A stretch of DNA of 39,600 nt, taken from Myxococcota bacterium (GTDB lineage: Bacteria; Myxococcota_A; UBA9160; UBA4427). Shown here in pieces: positions 10,801-17,113 of this stretch. Made by a program: the position numbers and the translations under genes. The notes under the pieces were generated by a model that saw nothing but the letters and a program-made list of their open reading frames with translations, ran no database searches and was not told the origin of the DNA. The DNA lies in contig JAQWRT010000083.1 of NCBI GenBank assembly GCA_029243605.1, positions 1-39,600 on the forward strand, read 5' to 3'. The first letter of the stretch is position 1. Each line of letters begins with the position of its first letter.

Positions 10801-10948
10801 TGTCGACGGTGAGCAAAATCGCGTTGAGAATCGGAAAAAAGAAGAACGTGGTGGAGATGATCAGGGCAACGAGGATCGGGAACTTCCACCGGACCACTCC
10901 TTCCGCGAAGATCAGAGTGGCAGATTTTCGTGCGCGAATTTCAGTCAT
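7895..10948 (-). CDS. RND-superfamily transporter (MMPL/HAE3-like permease)
   Basis: A very large inner-membrane transporter of 1017 residues. It has the duplicated RND plan: one N-terminal helix (about 20-42), a large periplasmic loop, a five-helix cluster from about 265 to 480, then the same arrangement repeated with the second cluster at about 835-990. The second cluster carries the RND signature GVGIGVDYAIYIVDRIRHE, whose Asp is in the proton-relay position; the first has DPLILVIPTIITARAVSHTV. Patched/MMPL-type relatives move lipids, sterols, hopanoids or other hydrophobic molecules. The cargo cannot be read from sequence. No periplasmic adaptor or outer-membrane channel gene is beside it, as is common for HAE3/MMPL members. 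A charged cytoplasmic tail ends the protein. Confidence 0.93.
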   Translation of the reverse strand: MTEIRARKSATLIFAEGVVRWKFPILVALIISTTFFFFPILNAILLTVDMGWKDLPAVNVDTQARDQWPDHPFISAQDKFANKFGGSSSIAIAVVVKEGTIFTPDNLARINRITQRLDGRGYNSHIDERDEMRDELEELEVPPAKIQRALDTAYPPYPVNHYQIRSVTANNTRVIQVEAAGDIETTVLMPKLPETQAEADIIGERVRQNPPFIYGRLVSLDEKGALITAGFVTDRLNSRETFIAVFDHVEKIKAEEETENVQVFVSGYPILVGWILLHAFEITLFLVLTVVMIFVLLWLYFRRWHGVLIPAVAAMATSIWGLGFTGWIGITFDPLILVIPTIITARAVSHTVQMAERFFEDYEILLPAMGDPEAAKKEAATVAMSELIVPGTLGIVTDVAGLLVILVTSIPQMQDLGIFGAFWVSSIIITVEILHPVLICYLPAPKEHEHFVPAFMVHFTNFLGYITTHPVWKNVIAVGTVLLLVVSTYITLVYSQIGEAKPGTPLLFPDHEWNVATAEIAERFGGVDSIVVFLEGDKEKASGDALPILRMAEFERWMGMYTPLGATFSIVPILRTAWSMNHYGDPKWSFVSDDQAVVRQQIYQMRTNGAPGAMDPYLTPEGKDSNISFFYRDHKGETIRRTVIAAEEFIRRNPIGQVIVRLEKDRAGPEEGFFTRNALMDKWYYMLGPLLPDRHHDLTVQIRNEDGSYSAREVNQFSSVEALPDWINDFRDNAIEDYEDQFDSLDEGEFFSWPNSLADWQTEDIDYWWEDEELGIRAVATNTTNLIVEDTKAVDGVPAYQQTNSWTRGVQFVMAGGLMGILAAIDDEVERSHVANIVLIFLVIFTLHSVTYQSIPSGFIILLQIATATMLSLAYMAIAGMGLNINTLPVQSVGVGIGVDYAIYIVDRIRHEVSDTADIDEAVRRAIRTTGMAVSFTASTIVGGIVLWTFSNLRFQADMAKMLCILMVINMFGALTVVPAFYSVFRPKVATALLTEDQIDAIHRQKEMERKKGLRSN

Positions 10949-11121
10949 TCAGGGCTCTCTGCGGCTTTTCGGCCTTCTGGCGGGATAGCGTCGGTTGGAG
11001 GACGCAAGTTCGGGGTAGGGCTGCGCCGAGGTTTACGGCCCAAGCCAATCTCGCCCCCATTGCCTGGCAGCACGAAATCGAGCCCAGAGTGGGCGAAAAG
11101 GCGCTCGCCCGCTCGCCCGAA

Positions 11122-11137
11122 CACTATTTGAATAGTG
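11122..11137. promoter_or_regulatory. AT-rich palindrome, operator-like
   Basis: CACTATT-TG-AATAGTG is a perfect 7-bp inverted repeat around a two-base centre. It lies in a GC-rich gap of 297 bp, 109 bp upstream of the D-2-hydroxyacid dehydrogenase start at 11246 and 174 bp upstream of the divergent RND gene. Its size and symmetry suit a dimeric repressor site. Apart from this dyad I see nothing convincing in 10949-11245. Confidence 0.4.
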
Positions 11138-11245
11138 GCCGAGGTCAAGGCGAAGTCGGCGGGATTCTCGGGTAGGCTCCCCCCGACCAACCGGGAGGCG
11201 GCTCGGCGGGCTGCGGCTCTCCTGGTGGTGAGCAGGGGGAGAGGG

Positions 11246-12241
11246 ATGAAGGAGAACCCGCGTGTTTTCGTCAGTGATGGGATGGATGGCTTGGCCCGGC
11301 GCGCCGGGCGAGACCTGCTCGCGCCCCTTCGGGTGGCTGCGGACTGCCGCGTTTGGCCTCAGGCCCGCCCCCCCGCCCCCGAGGACCTCCGTGAGGCCCT
11401 TGCTGAGGCGGAGGGCGTGCTCTGCCTGCTGACCGATATCCTGGACGCCGAGCTGCTCGCCGGCTGTCCCGACCTGCGCGTCATTTCGAGCATTTCGGTG
11501 GGGGTCGATCACATCGACCTCGACGCAGCGACGGCCCGGGGCATAGTGGTGGGAAATACCCCCGGAGTACTCACTGAGACCACGGCTGACCTGGCCTTCG
11601 CCCTGCTTCTCGCGGCCGGCCGGCGGGTGGCCGAGGCCGGTGATTTCCTGCGCACCGGGGCATGGGCAAAGAGCCGCTGGGAAATCGATTCCTTCGTGGG
11701 GCGCGACCTCCACGGCGCCACCCTGGGCATCGTGGGCCTGGGGCCCATCGGCCAGGCCGTCGCCCGGCGCGGCCAGGGCTTCGGAATGCGCGTGCTCGGG
11801 TGGTCGCGCTCGGGCCGAGAGGTGCCCGGAGTGCGCGGCGTGGCGCTCGCTGAGCTCTTCGCCGAGGCCGATTTCATCAGCCTTCACGTCGCCTTGACCG
11901 CCGAGACCCGGGGCCTCATCGACGCCCGGGCATTGGCCGCGATGAAGCCCGGGGTGGTGCTCGTCAACACCGCTCGGGGAGGGGTGGTCGATGAGCCAGC
12001 GCTGGTCCAGGCGTTGGAGTCGGGCCAACTCGGTGCGGTGGGGTTGGATGTCTTCGAGAGCGAGCCCTTGGATGACAAGCATCCCCTGCTCGGCTTTCCC
12101 AACGCTGTCCTGACCCCCCATATAGGGAGCGCGAGCGTCGAGACCCGGGTCCGCATGGTCGACCTCGCCGTCGCGAACCTGCTGGCGGGGCTTCGGGGCG
12201 AGCCGCTCCCGGCCTGCGCGAACCCCGACGTCCAGCGCTGA
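11246..12241 (+). CDS. D-isomer-specific 2-hydroxyacid dehydrogenase (glyoxylate/hydroxypyruvate reductase-like)
   Basis: An NAD(P)H-dependent cytoplasmic reductase of 331 residues. The Rossmann motif GIVGLGPIGQA is at about 161-171. The substrate/catalytic elements occur in the usual order: SSISVGVDHIDLDA, then the catalytic Arg in NTARGGVVDE, the Glu in DVFESEPL and the catalytic His in TPHIGSAS. The sequence resembles the GRHPR/glyoxylate reductase branch, but specificity within this family is hard to call. The frame is open upstream to a GTG at 11135; I chose the ATG at 11246 because GGGGGAGAGGG lies just before it and the homology pattern begins there. It converges on the NYN gene with a 6-bp gap. 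Confidence 0.93.
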   Translation: MKENPRVFVSDGMDGLARRAGRDLLAPLRVAADCRVWPQARPPAPEDLREALAEAEGVLCLLTDILDAELLAGCPDLRVISSISVGVDHIDLDAATARGIVVGNTPGVLTETTADLAFALLLAAGRRVAEAGDFLRTGAWAKSRWEIDSFVGRDLHGATLGIVGLGPIGQAVARRGQGFGMRVLGWSRSGREVPGVRGVALAELFAEADFISLHVALTAETRGLIDARALAAMKPGVVLVNTARGGVVDEPALVQALESGQLGAVGLDVFESEPLDDKHPLLGFPNAVLTPHIGSASVETRVRMVDLAVANLLAGLRGEPLPACANPDVQR

Positions 12242-12247
12242 GAAGCC

Positions 12248-12760
12248 TCAGCTTTGCCCGGGTGGGCAGCGCGCGATGAAATCTCGGGGGGCCACGATCC
12301 GAGCTCCGGCGTGGCGGCAGCGTCCGGTCAGCTGGCGGTCCGCCGACACCACGGCCAGCGCCCCGGGGTCTTTGCTGCCGCGAACGCGCTTGACGATCCA
12401 CTGATCGGCCGACGGCGCAAAGACGACCCACGGGTTGGCGCTTTTCTGTTCGGCGGCGGGCTTGTCACCGTCGAAGACGATGCAGACCGTGCCGGGCAAC
12501 GGGGCGTCGAGGGAAGGCTCGGCGGAGCCGGCAGCGGCCACCTCAACTGGCTTCCGAAGCGCTTGGAAGAATTGGATCCGGTCCCAGAGCAGATTCCGTC
12601 CCTCCGGTCCCCACCAGTGGGCCTCGCCCCGGGGCTGGCCCCCGAGCAGGACGGTCTGCAAGACGTTGTAGCCGTCGACCAGCCAGGCCCGGGTTTCTTC
12701 CCCGGCCCCCGGGTCCGGCTCGGCGGTCGGTGAGTCAGCGGGCGGCTGGGAGGAGCTCAT
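12248..12760 (-). CDS. NYN-domain protein (YacP-like, putative RNase)
   Basis: A 170-residue protein with a Pro/Ala-rich N-terminal tail of about 22 residues followed by a PIN-like NYN fold. Acidic residues typical of the fold are visible: Asp29 in WLVDGYNVL, Asp in VCIVFDGD, Asp in SADQWIV and Asp in VVSADRQL. YacP/Rae1-type members are endoribonucleases, some acting on ribosome-associated mRNA. The family relation is clear but the substrate is not known. No good ribosome site precedes the ATG at 12760. Its upstream region contains the G-rich tandem repeat. Confidence 0.8.
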   Translation of the reverse strand: MSSSQPPADSPTAEPDPGAGEETRAWLVDGYNVLQTVLLGGQPRGEAHWWGPEGRNLLWDRIQFFQALRKPVEVAAAGSAEPSLDAPLPGTVCIVFDGDKPAAEQKSANPWVVFAPSADQWIVKRVRGSKDPGALAVVSADRQLTGRCRHAGARIVAPRDFIARCPPGQS

Positions 12761-12849
12761 CCGGGCAGCTTAGTGGGGGGAGATGGGCTCCGCCCGCCGA
12801 CTCGGAAGCTCGGCTGGGGGCAAAGGCGGTGTGAGTGCCGGGCCTCCTT

Positions 12850-12928
12850 AAGTGGGGGGCAAGTGGGGGATAAGTGGGGGATAAGTGCGGGGATAAGTGC
12901 GGGGATAAGTGCGGGGTAAGCGGGGGAT
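12850..12928. repeat. G-rich 11-12 bp tandem repeat, seven units
   Basis: Seven consecutive units of the form AAGT(G/GC)GGGGAT cover 79 bp: one variant ending GGC, two of AAGTGGGGGAT, two of AAGTGCGGGGAT, then AAGTGCGGGGT and AAGCGGGGGAT. Each unit contributes a run of four to six G on the plus strand, separated by about 5-8 bases. A partial look-alike (TAGTGGGGGGAGAT) lies upstream at about 12771. It sits 90-170 bp before the leftward NYN gene. Confidence 0.9.
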
Positions 12929-12952
12929 ACGCAGTAAATAGAGGGCGAAAAA

Positions 12953-13522
12953 CTAGAGGGGCGAAAAAGCCGCTGAGGCAAGCCCCACCAGCATGACAGC
13001 GAGGAAAGCGGCGACTGACTCGAGCAGGGCGTGGTCCGGGGCGACCTCGGTTTCTAAAAGGGCTGTGTGCGGGAGGGCCGGCCCAAGGGGAAGATTCACC
13101 TGTTCGGGGCTCTCGGCCCAGGAACCCCGCATCGCGCCGCCGCTCCTCTGGGTGCCCACCGGGTGCTCAAGGAGTGCGCGCCGGGTGCTCACTCCGGTCT
13201 CTCCCGTACCCGCCACTGGCCTGGTTTCCTGCATCTCGATCCTCTCGGTCATCTCGATCCTCTCGATCCTCTCGTCCGTCCGGTGCGTCCCGTGCATCTC
13301 GTCCTCCGGATCTCTTGCCCCGGGTCTCGCGGGAGTGCTTGGTTCCCGGGTTTCGCTTCTGTCACCCCGTGGAGACTCGCTTGAGCCTGTGACAGCTGGG
13401 GTCACAGGCATTCGATCCGAGGAAGAATTCGCCTTGGGACCGACAGTTCGGCCGGGGAGGGCCCGTCTACCCGTGGGAACCGACGGTCTAGGGGCCGGAA
13501 CGCCTTTCCGAGGGGGCGGCAA
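12953..13522 (-). CDS. Doubtful hypothetical protein with C-terminal membrane segment
   Basis: An open frame of 189 codons with a TTG start and no clear ribosome site. The product is Pro/Arg/Gly-rich for the first 75 residues, then has a low-complexity piece (RIERIEMTERIEMQE) encoded by a short DNA repeat. It ends with a hydrophobic stretch (SVAAFLAVMLVGLASAAF) that would make a tail anchor. I recognise no family. The composition is what a random GC-rich frame can give, so it may be non-coding. The only argument for it is the well-formed C-terminal helix and its position upstream of the NYN gene on the same strand. Confidence 0.22.
   Translation of the reverse strand: MPPPRKGVPAPRPSVPTGRRALPGRTVGPKANSSSDRMPVTPAVTGSSESPRGDRSETREPSTPARPGARDPEDEMHGTHRTDERIERIEMTERIEMQETRPVAGTGETGVSTRRALLEHPVGTQRSGGAMRGSWAESPEQVNLPLGPALPHTALLETEVAPDHALLESVAAFLAVMLVGLASAAFSPL
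13233..13274. repeat. Short ATCTCGATCCTCTCG repeat
   Basis: Imperfect tandem copies: ATCTCGATCCTCTCGGTC, then ATCTCGATCCTCTCG, then ATCCTCTCG. The basic period is 9 bp with a longer 15-18 bp unit. It lies inside the long gap and encodes the RIERIE-type segment of the doubtful leftward frame. Confidence 0.7.
13385..13409. promoter_or_regulatory. 9-bp perfect inverted repeat upstream of frdA
   Basis: GCCTGTGAC and GTCACAGGC are separated by seven bases. The dyad is 212 bp before the frdA start. It contains TGTGA and TCACA half-sites, but nine bases apart rather than the six expected for a CRP/FNR-family site. It could be an operator or a hairpin in a leader transcript. Confidence 0.35.
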
Positions 13523-13538
13523 TTCGGTAAACCTACAG

Positions 13539-13580
13539 GCCCGAAGTGGCCACCCCTGGCCGGACTTCGGGCTCTTTTTT
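13539..13580 (+). terminator. Strong rho-independent terminator hairpin, 40 bp before frdA
   Basis: Left arm GCCCGAAGT (13539-13547) pairs perfectly with ACTTCGGGC (13564-13572). Inside it GGCCA pairs with TGGCC around a CCCC loop. TCTTTTTT follows at 13573-13580, so the orientation is rightward. No convincing rightward gene ends here: the nearest, the hydroxyacid dehydrogenase, stops 1.3 kb upstream. It may be an attenuator in the frd leader or the end of an unannotated small RNA. Confidence 0.75.
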
Positions 13581-13620
13581 CACGACGCACTTTTTTCTTG
13601 AGACGGTCTGAGGTTTTCTC

Positions 13621-15339
13621 GTGGTTCAGGTATCACGGCACGACATTGTCATCGTCGGGGGCGGTGGAGCCGGCTTGCGTGCCGCAATCGCCGCTGCCGA
13701 GGCCAACCCCGACCTGTCGGTGGCCCTCGTTTCCAAGGTCTATCCCATGCGGAGCCATACGGTCTCCGCCGAGGGTGGCGCCGCTGCGATCGCGAGGGAC
13801 GACGACAACCTCGAACTTCACGGTTTCGATACGGTCAAGGGCTCCGATTTCCTCGGTGATCAGGACGTCATCGAGTACTTCGTCGAGAACGCTCCCCGGG
13901 AACTCGCCCTTCTCGAAAACTGGGGCTGCCCCTGGAGCCGGAATGACGATGGCACGGTGGCCACACGAGCCTTCGGCGGCATGTCGACCAAGCGGACGTG
14001 GTACGCCACCGACAAAGTCGGCTTTCACATGCTCCACTCGCTCTTTCAGCAGTCCATGCGTTACGACAATATCGTGCGCTACGACGAATATTTCGTCTCG
14101 AAATTGTTGGTCGAAGATGGGGCTTGCCAAGGCGTGGCCGCCCTGGAAATTCGGACGGGCGAATTCCACGCGATTCTGGGTCGGTCAGTCATCCTGGCCA
14201 CCGGGGGAGCGGGCAAAATCTTTCCGTTCACCACCAATGGAACGATCAAGACCGGCGATGGTATGGCGCTTGCCTATCGCGCCGGTGTGCCCCTGAAAGA
14301 TATGGAGTTCGTTCAATATCACCCCACCGGTCTTCCGGGGACAGGGATCTTGATCACCGAAGCCGCCCGAGGCGAAGGAGGCTTCCTTCGCAACAATAAG
14401 GATGAACGCTTCCTGGTCGAATACGACTACGGGGTGGGAGACAAAGCCGAGCTTGGTCCCCGGGACATGGTTTCCCGGGCGATCATCCAGGAATTCGAGG
14501 CCGGGCGAGGTTTCGAAAACCGCTACGGGAATTATTGTGCCGTAGACCTGCGGCATCTGGGCGAGGACCATATCGACTCCAAGTTGCCCTTCGTTCGAGA
14601 ACTGGCGAAGACCTATATGGGGGTTGACCCGGTCCACGAGTACATTCCGATTCGGCCGGTTGTTCATTATATGATGGGCGGCGTGGATACGGACATCAAT
14701 GCGGCGACGGATCTGCCGGGTCTCTTCGCCGCCGGCGAGGTGGCGTGTGGCTCGCTGAACGGGGCCAACCGGTTGGGGTCGAATTCCCTGACCGAGTGCC
14801 TGGTCTTCGGAGCCGCCGCGGCTCGAAGCGCCCTGGACTTTGCCCAGGGGGCGAGCGAGGGCGACCAAGCGCGCTTGGTTGCTCAGGTTGAGGAAGAGGC
14901 AGCTCGGGTGGATGCGCTGCGCGGCAACGGCAAGGGCAACGAGCAGATTTCGGCGCTGCGAACCGAGATGAACTCCGCCATGGAACTGGGCTGCGGTGTG
15001 TACCGGAACCAGGACACGATGCAGGTCGCCGCAGACGAGACCCGGAATATTCGTCAGCGAGTGGGAGACCTGCACCTCAAGGATACGAGCAAGGTCTTCA
15101 ATACCGAGCTGATCTCGGCTCTTGAGCTCGAGAACATGGTCGAGTTGGCCGAGGTGCTCGCCCTCGGCGCGGCGCATCGGAAGGAATCTCGGGGCGCGCA
15201 TACATGTCGTGATTATCCGACCCGGGATGACCAAAATTTCCTTTATCACACCCTGGCTCACCGAACCGAAGACGGTCCCCGGCTGGGTCGGAAGGAAGTC
15301 AAGCTCGGACACTGGGAACCCCAGGAGCGCAAGTACTGA
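13621..15339 (+). CDS. frdA: Fumarate reductase / succinate dehydrogenase flavoprotein subunit
   Basis: The FAD-carrying catalytic subunit of quinol:fumarate oxidoreductase, on the cytoplasmic face of the inner membrane. It has 572 residues. The dinucleotide motif IVGGGGAGLRAA is at about 11-22. His46 in PMRSHTVSAEGG is the expected site of covalent FAD attachment. Substrate and catalytic elements follow: QYHPTGLPGTGILITEAARGEGG-type block, GPRDMVSRAI, and HYMMGGVDTD with GEVACGSLNGANRLGSNSL. The C-terminus is the FrdA-type RGAHTCRDYPTRDD block. The start is a GTG at 13621 with GAGG seven bases before it. The stop codon overlaps the frdB ATG (TGATG). The order A-B-C-D with two short anchors identifies the E. 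coli FRD type. Direction of reaction in vivo cannot be read from sequence. Confidence 0.95.
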   Translation: MVQVSRHDIVIVGGGGAGLRAAIAAAEANPDLSVALVSKVYPMRSHTVSAEGGAAAIARDDDNLELHGFDTVKGSDFLGDQDVIEYFVENAPRELALLENWGCPWSRNDDGTVATRAFGGMSTKRTWYATDKVGFHMLHSLFQQSMRYDNIVRYDEYFVSKLLVEDGACQGVAALEIRTGEFHAILGRSVILATGGAGKIFPFTTNGTIKTGDGMALAYRAGVPLKDMEFVQYHPTGLPGTGILITEAARGEGGFLRNNKDERFLVEYDYGVGDKAELGPRDMVSRAIIQEFEAGRGFENRYGNYCAVDLRHLGEDHIDSKLPFVRELAKTYMGVDPVHEYIPIRPVVHYMMGGVDTDINAATDLPGLFAAGEVACGSLNGANRLGSNSLTECLVFGAAAARSALDFAQGASEGDQARLVAQVEEEAARVDALRGNGKGNEQISALRTEMNSAMELGCGVYRNQDTMQVAADETRNIRQRVGDLHLKDTSKVFNTELISALELENMVELAEVLALGAAHRKESRGAHTCRDYPTRDDQNFLYHTLAHRTEDGPRLGRKEVKLGHWEPQERKY

Positions 15340-16106
15340 TGGCTGAATCGAATAGACACATGCGAGTCGAGATTCTTCGTTTTGATCCCGACAAGGACGA
15401 GGTGCCCAAGAGCCAGGAATATGAGATTCCTGTCGAGGAAGACTGGAAGGTTCTTGACGCCATCAACTACATCAAAGACGAGGTGGACCCGAGCGTTTCC
15501 CACCGTTGGTCCTGTCGGATGGCGGTCTGTGGCAGCTGCGGGATGATGGTGAACGGGGAGCCCAAGCTCACCTGTAAGACGTCGCTTGCGGATTACGAGG
15601 GCAGTATCAAGATTGAGCCTCTCGCGAATTTCCCCATCGTCCGCGACCTGGTGGTCGATATGGACGGCTTCATGGACAAGTTCCGCAAGGTGAAGCCTTG
15701 GATCGTCCGGGCGAAAGAGCGCGCCGAGGACATGGAAAATCTCAATGAGAAGGGCACCTACAGCCAGAGCCCGGCCGAACTCGCGACCTTCAAGCAGTTC
15801 AGCATGTGTATCAATTGCCTTCTCTGTTATGCCGCCTGTCCAGTCATCGCGAATGAGCCCGACTTTATCGGTCCCGCCGCGATCGCTTTGGGCCATCGCT
15901 ACAACCTCGACAGCCGAGATGAAGGCGATCGCGGACGCAACGAGATCTTTCGCGGTGAGGGGACGGCCTTCTCGTGTTCCTTCGCCAACGAATGCAGTGA
16001 GGTCTGCCCCAAGAATGTCGACCCCGCAGCCGCGGTGAACCAGGCAAAACTGGGCGCCGTTGTTGATTGGGCCAAGGGGTTGATTCTCCCCAGGGAGGGA
16101 GCTTAG
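15339..16106 (+). CDS. frdB: Fumarate reductase iron-sulfur subunit
   Basis: Carries electrons between the quinone site and FrdA through three Fe-S clusters. It has 255 residues. The 2Fe-2S ligands are Cys59, Cys64, Cys67 and Cys79 (SCRMAVCGSCGMMVNGEPK, then LTC). The 4Fe-4S/3Fe-4S ligands are Cys157, Cys160, Cys163, Cys167 (CINCLLCYAACP) and Cys213, Cys219, Cys223 (CSFANECSEVCPKNVDP). The blocks FIGPAAIALGHRYNLDSRD and CSEVCPKNVDPAAA are those of FrdB rather than of mitochondrial-type SdhB. The ATG overlaps the frdA stop by one base. It ends 2 bp before frdC. Confidence 0.96.
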   Translation: MAESNRHMRVEILRFDPDKDEVPKSQEYEIPVEEDWKVLDAINYIKDEVDPSVSHRWSCRMAVCGSCGMMVNGEPKLTCKTSLADYEGSIKIEPLANFPIVRDLVVDMDGFMDKFRKVKPWIVRAKERAEDMENLNEKGTYSQSPAELATFKQFSMCINCLLCYAACPVIANEPDFIGPAAIALGHRYNLDSRDEGDRGRNEIFRGEGTAFSCSFANECSEVCPKNVDPAAAVNQAKLGAVVDWAKGLILPREGA

Positions 16107-16108
16107 TC

Positions 16109-16552
16109 ATGGCAGGAGCCGCACATCCCGAAGCAATGGCACCTCCCAAGAAGGGCCCGACGCGAACCGCACCGCCCCAGATGCCCGAAAGCTGGTGGGG
16201 GGCCCCGCGGATCCGCACCTATCTGCTCTTCGGCGCCACGGGAATCGTTTATTTCCTAGCGGGTACAGTTGTGCTGAAACTCGCATGGGCCCTGGGCACT
16301 GGCCCGGAAGCCTGGGACCGCGCTCTCGGAGACCTCTCCCACCCGCTCTACCTGGTCTTTCATGCGCTGACTCTGGTCTCGCTGATCTTTGTCGGGGTGC
16401 GCGCCTTCGGGACGATGATGCCCAAGATGCAGCCTCGTAACGGCCCGCTTCCCGTGTTGGCGGCAGGCACGGTCAAGGGGCTGATTTTCGGCGCCTGGGC
16501 GGCTCTTACCGTACTTCTCGGCCTGATCCTGGCTGGAAAGATTTTCCCATGA
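16109..16552 (+). CDS. frdC: Fumarate reductase membrane anchor subunit C
   Basis: A 147-residue membrane protein that, with FrdD, anchors the FrdAB dimer and forms the quinone site. It has a polar N-terminal tail of about 40 residues, then three hydrophobic segments at about 43-65, 80-100 and 120-143. The SWW near the first helix and GPEAWDRAL between the first two match E. coli FrdC (SWW, NGPEAW). The longer frame opens inside frdB; I chose the ATG at 16109 because GGGAGGGA precedes it. The stop overlaps the frdD ATG (ATGA). Confidence 0.88.
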   Translation: MAGAAHPEAMAPPKKGPTRTAPPQMPESWWGAPRIRTYLLFGATGIVYFLAGTVVLKLAWALGTGPEAWDRALGDLSHPLYLVFHALTLVSLIFVGVRAFGTMMPKMQPRNGPLPVLAAGTVKGLIFGAWAALTVLLGLILAGKIFP

Positions 16553-16908
16553 AGCACCTTCTCCTGAAGCTCGAACCCATTATCTGGCTGCTCTTCGGCG
16601 CTGGTTTGTCTATCGGGACCATGCTCTTGACGGGCTTTGTGATCGTTGTCGGCTTGGCGATTCCCATGGGCTTGGTCGATCCCTCGGCTCTCGCCTATCC
16701 CCGGGCCCATGCTCTCGCCTCGAGTTGGTTGGGACGCCTGGTGGTCTTGGGGCTGATCGCGCTTCCGCTCTGGAAGGGCGCCCACCACATTCGCTCGCTC
16801 TCCGTGGACTTCAACGGTGGCGACCGCGACGGTGCCGTCGGCGGGCTTCTCTACCTGGCGGCTGGGATTTGCAGCGTGCTGGGCATCATCGCCGTCGCCC
16901 AACTCTAA
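16549..16908 (+). CDS. frdD: Fumarate reductase membrane anchor subunit D
   Basis: The second anchor, 119 residues, the same length as E. coli FrdD. There are three hydrophobic segments (about 10-40, 60-82, 97-118). LEPIIWLLFGAG at the start of helix one and LPLWKGAHHIRSLSVD after helix two match the FrdD pattern (PVFWGLFGAG and LPLWCGLHRMHHAMHD in E. coli). Four-base overlap with frdC shows translational coupling. It is the last gene of the operon; a modest hairpin follows. No heme-ligand pattern of the SdhC/SdhD type is evident. Confidence 0.9.
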   Translation: MKHLLLKLEPIIWLLFGAGLSIGTMLLTGFVIVVGLAIPMGLVDPSALAYPRAHALASSWLGRLVVLGLIALPLWKGAHHIRSLSVDFNGGDRDGAVGGLLYLAAGICSVLGIIAVAQL

Positions 16909-16933
16909 GCCCTTCTCCTTCCGGCTTTCTTTT

Positions 16934-16963
16934 GGGGAGCTTCGCCTCCCCCCTGGGTTTTCT
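16934..16963 (+). terminator. Possible terminator after frdD
   Basis: GGGGAG (16934-16939) and CTCCCC (16946-16951) form a 6-bp stem with a CTTCGC loop, 25 bp after the frdD stop, followed by CCTGGGTTTTCTC. The T tract is short and displaced, so strength is uncertain. The rest of the 327-bp gap to hsp20 contains only the promoter and leader elements listed next. Confidence 0.4.
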
Positions 16964-17113
16964 CTGCCCCTTGGCCGTAGCCGGGTTTGAGTGGGCATCT
17001 CCTGAGCAAAACCGCGCTGAAGCTTCAGGCGTTCCAGCACACCCCGCATGCGCGTGCACGTGTCCGAGTACGCACGGGGCTAGGGGGCTGGACGCTTTTC
17101 CCTCGCGCATCGA

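Larger units (their letters stand above)
12761..13620. other. 860-bp stretch without a confident gene
   Basis: This is the longest gap in the window. It holds the G-rich tandem repeat, one doubtful leftward frame, a CTCGATCCT-type repeat, a 9-bp perfect dyad and a strong rightward terminator hairpin ending 40 bp before frdA. Both strands also carry several frames of 70-200 codons of low-complexity composition. No tRNA or rRNA pattern was seen. It must contain the frdA promoter, but I could not identify one with confidence. Confidence 0.6.

Noticed and set aside
9899..11131. 410-codon rightward frame opposite the RND gene (and a 316-codon one at 8726-9676)
   Set aside because: Both mirror the RND transporter coding sequence and have Asp/Gly/Arg-rich composition without a recognisable family.
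11033..12121. 362-codon leftward frame opposite the hydroxyacid dehydrogenase
   Set aside because: The dehydrogenase motifs on the plus strand are complete, and the antisense product is low-complexity His/Gly/Pro/Arg.
12850..12928. Repeat array as a replication-origin iteron or DnaA-box cluster
   Set aside because: The TTATCCCC complement resembles only half of a DnaA box (TTWTNCACA), there is no AT-rich unwinding element, and dnaA, dnaN or parAB are not nearby.
12757..12981. 74-codon leftward frame reading the G-rich repeat as PALIPALIPALIP
   Set aside because: The peptide regularity comes only from the DNA repeat; no start signal or domain.
13386..13408. CRP or FNR binding site before frdA
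   Set aside because: Half-sites resemble CRP, but the spacing is nine bases rather than six, and the FNR TTGAT half-site is absent.
12993..13601. 202-codon rightward frame in the long gap, ending near the frdA start
   Set aside because: Ser/Arg/Gly/Pro-rich low-complexity product with repeat-encoded ILSVISILSILS; the terminator hairpin lies inside its 3' end, which argues against it.
14185..15312. 375-codon leftward frame opposite frdA
   Set aside because: frdA is unmistakable on the other strand; this frame is a by-product.
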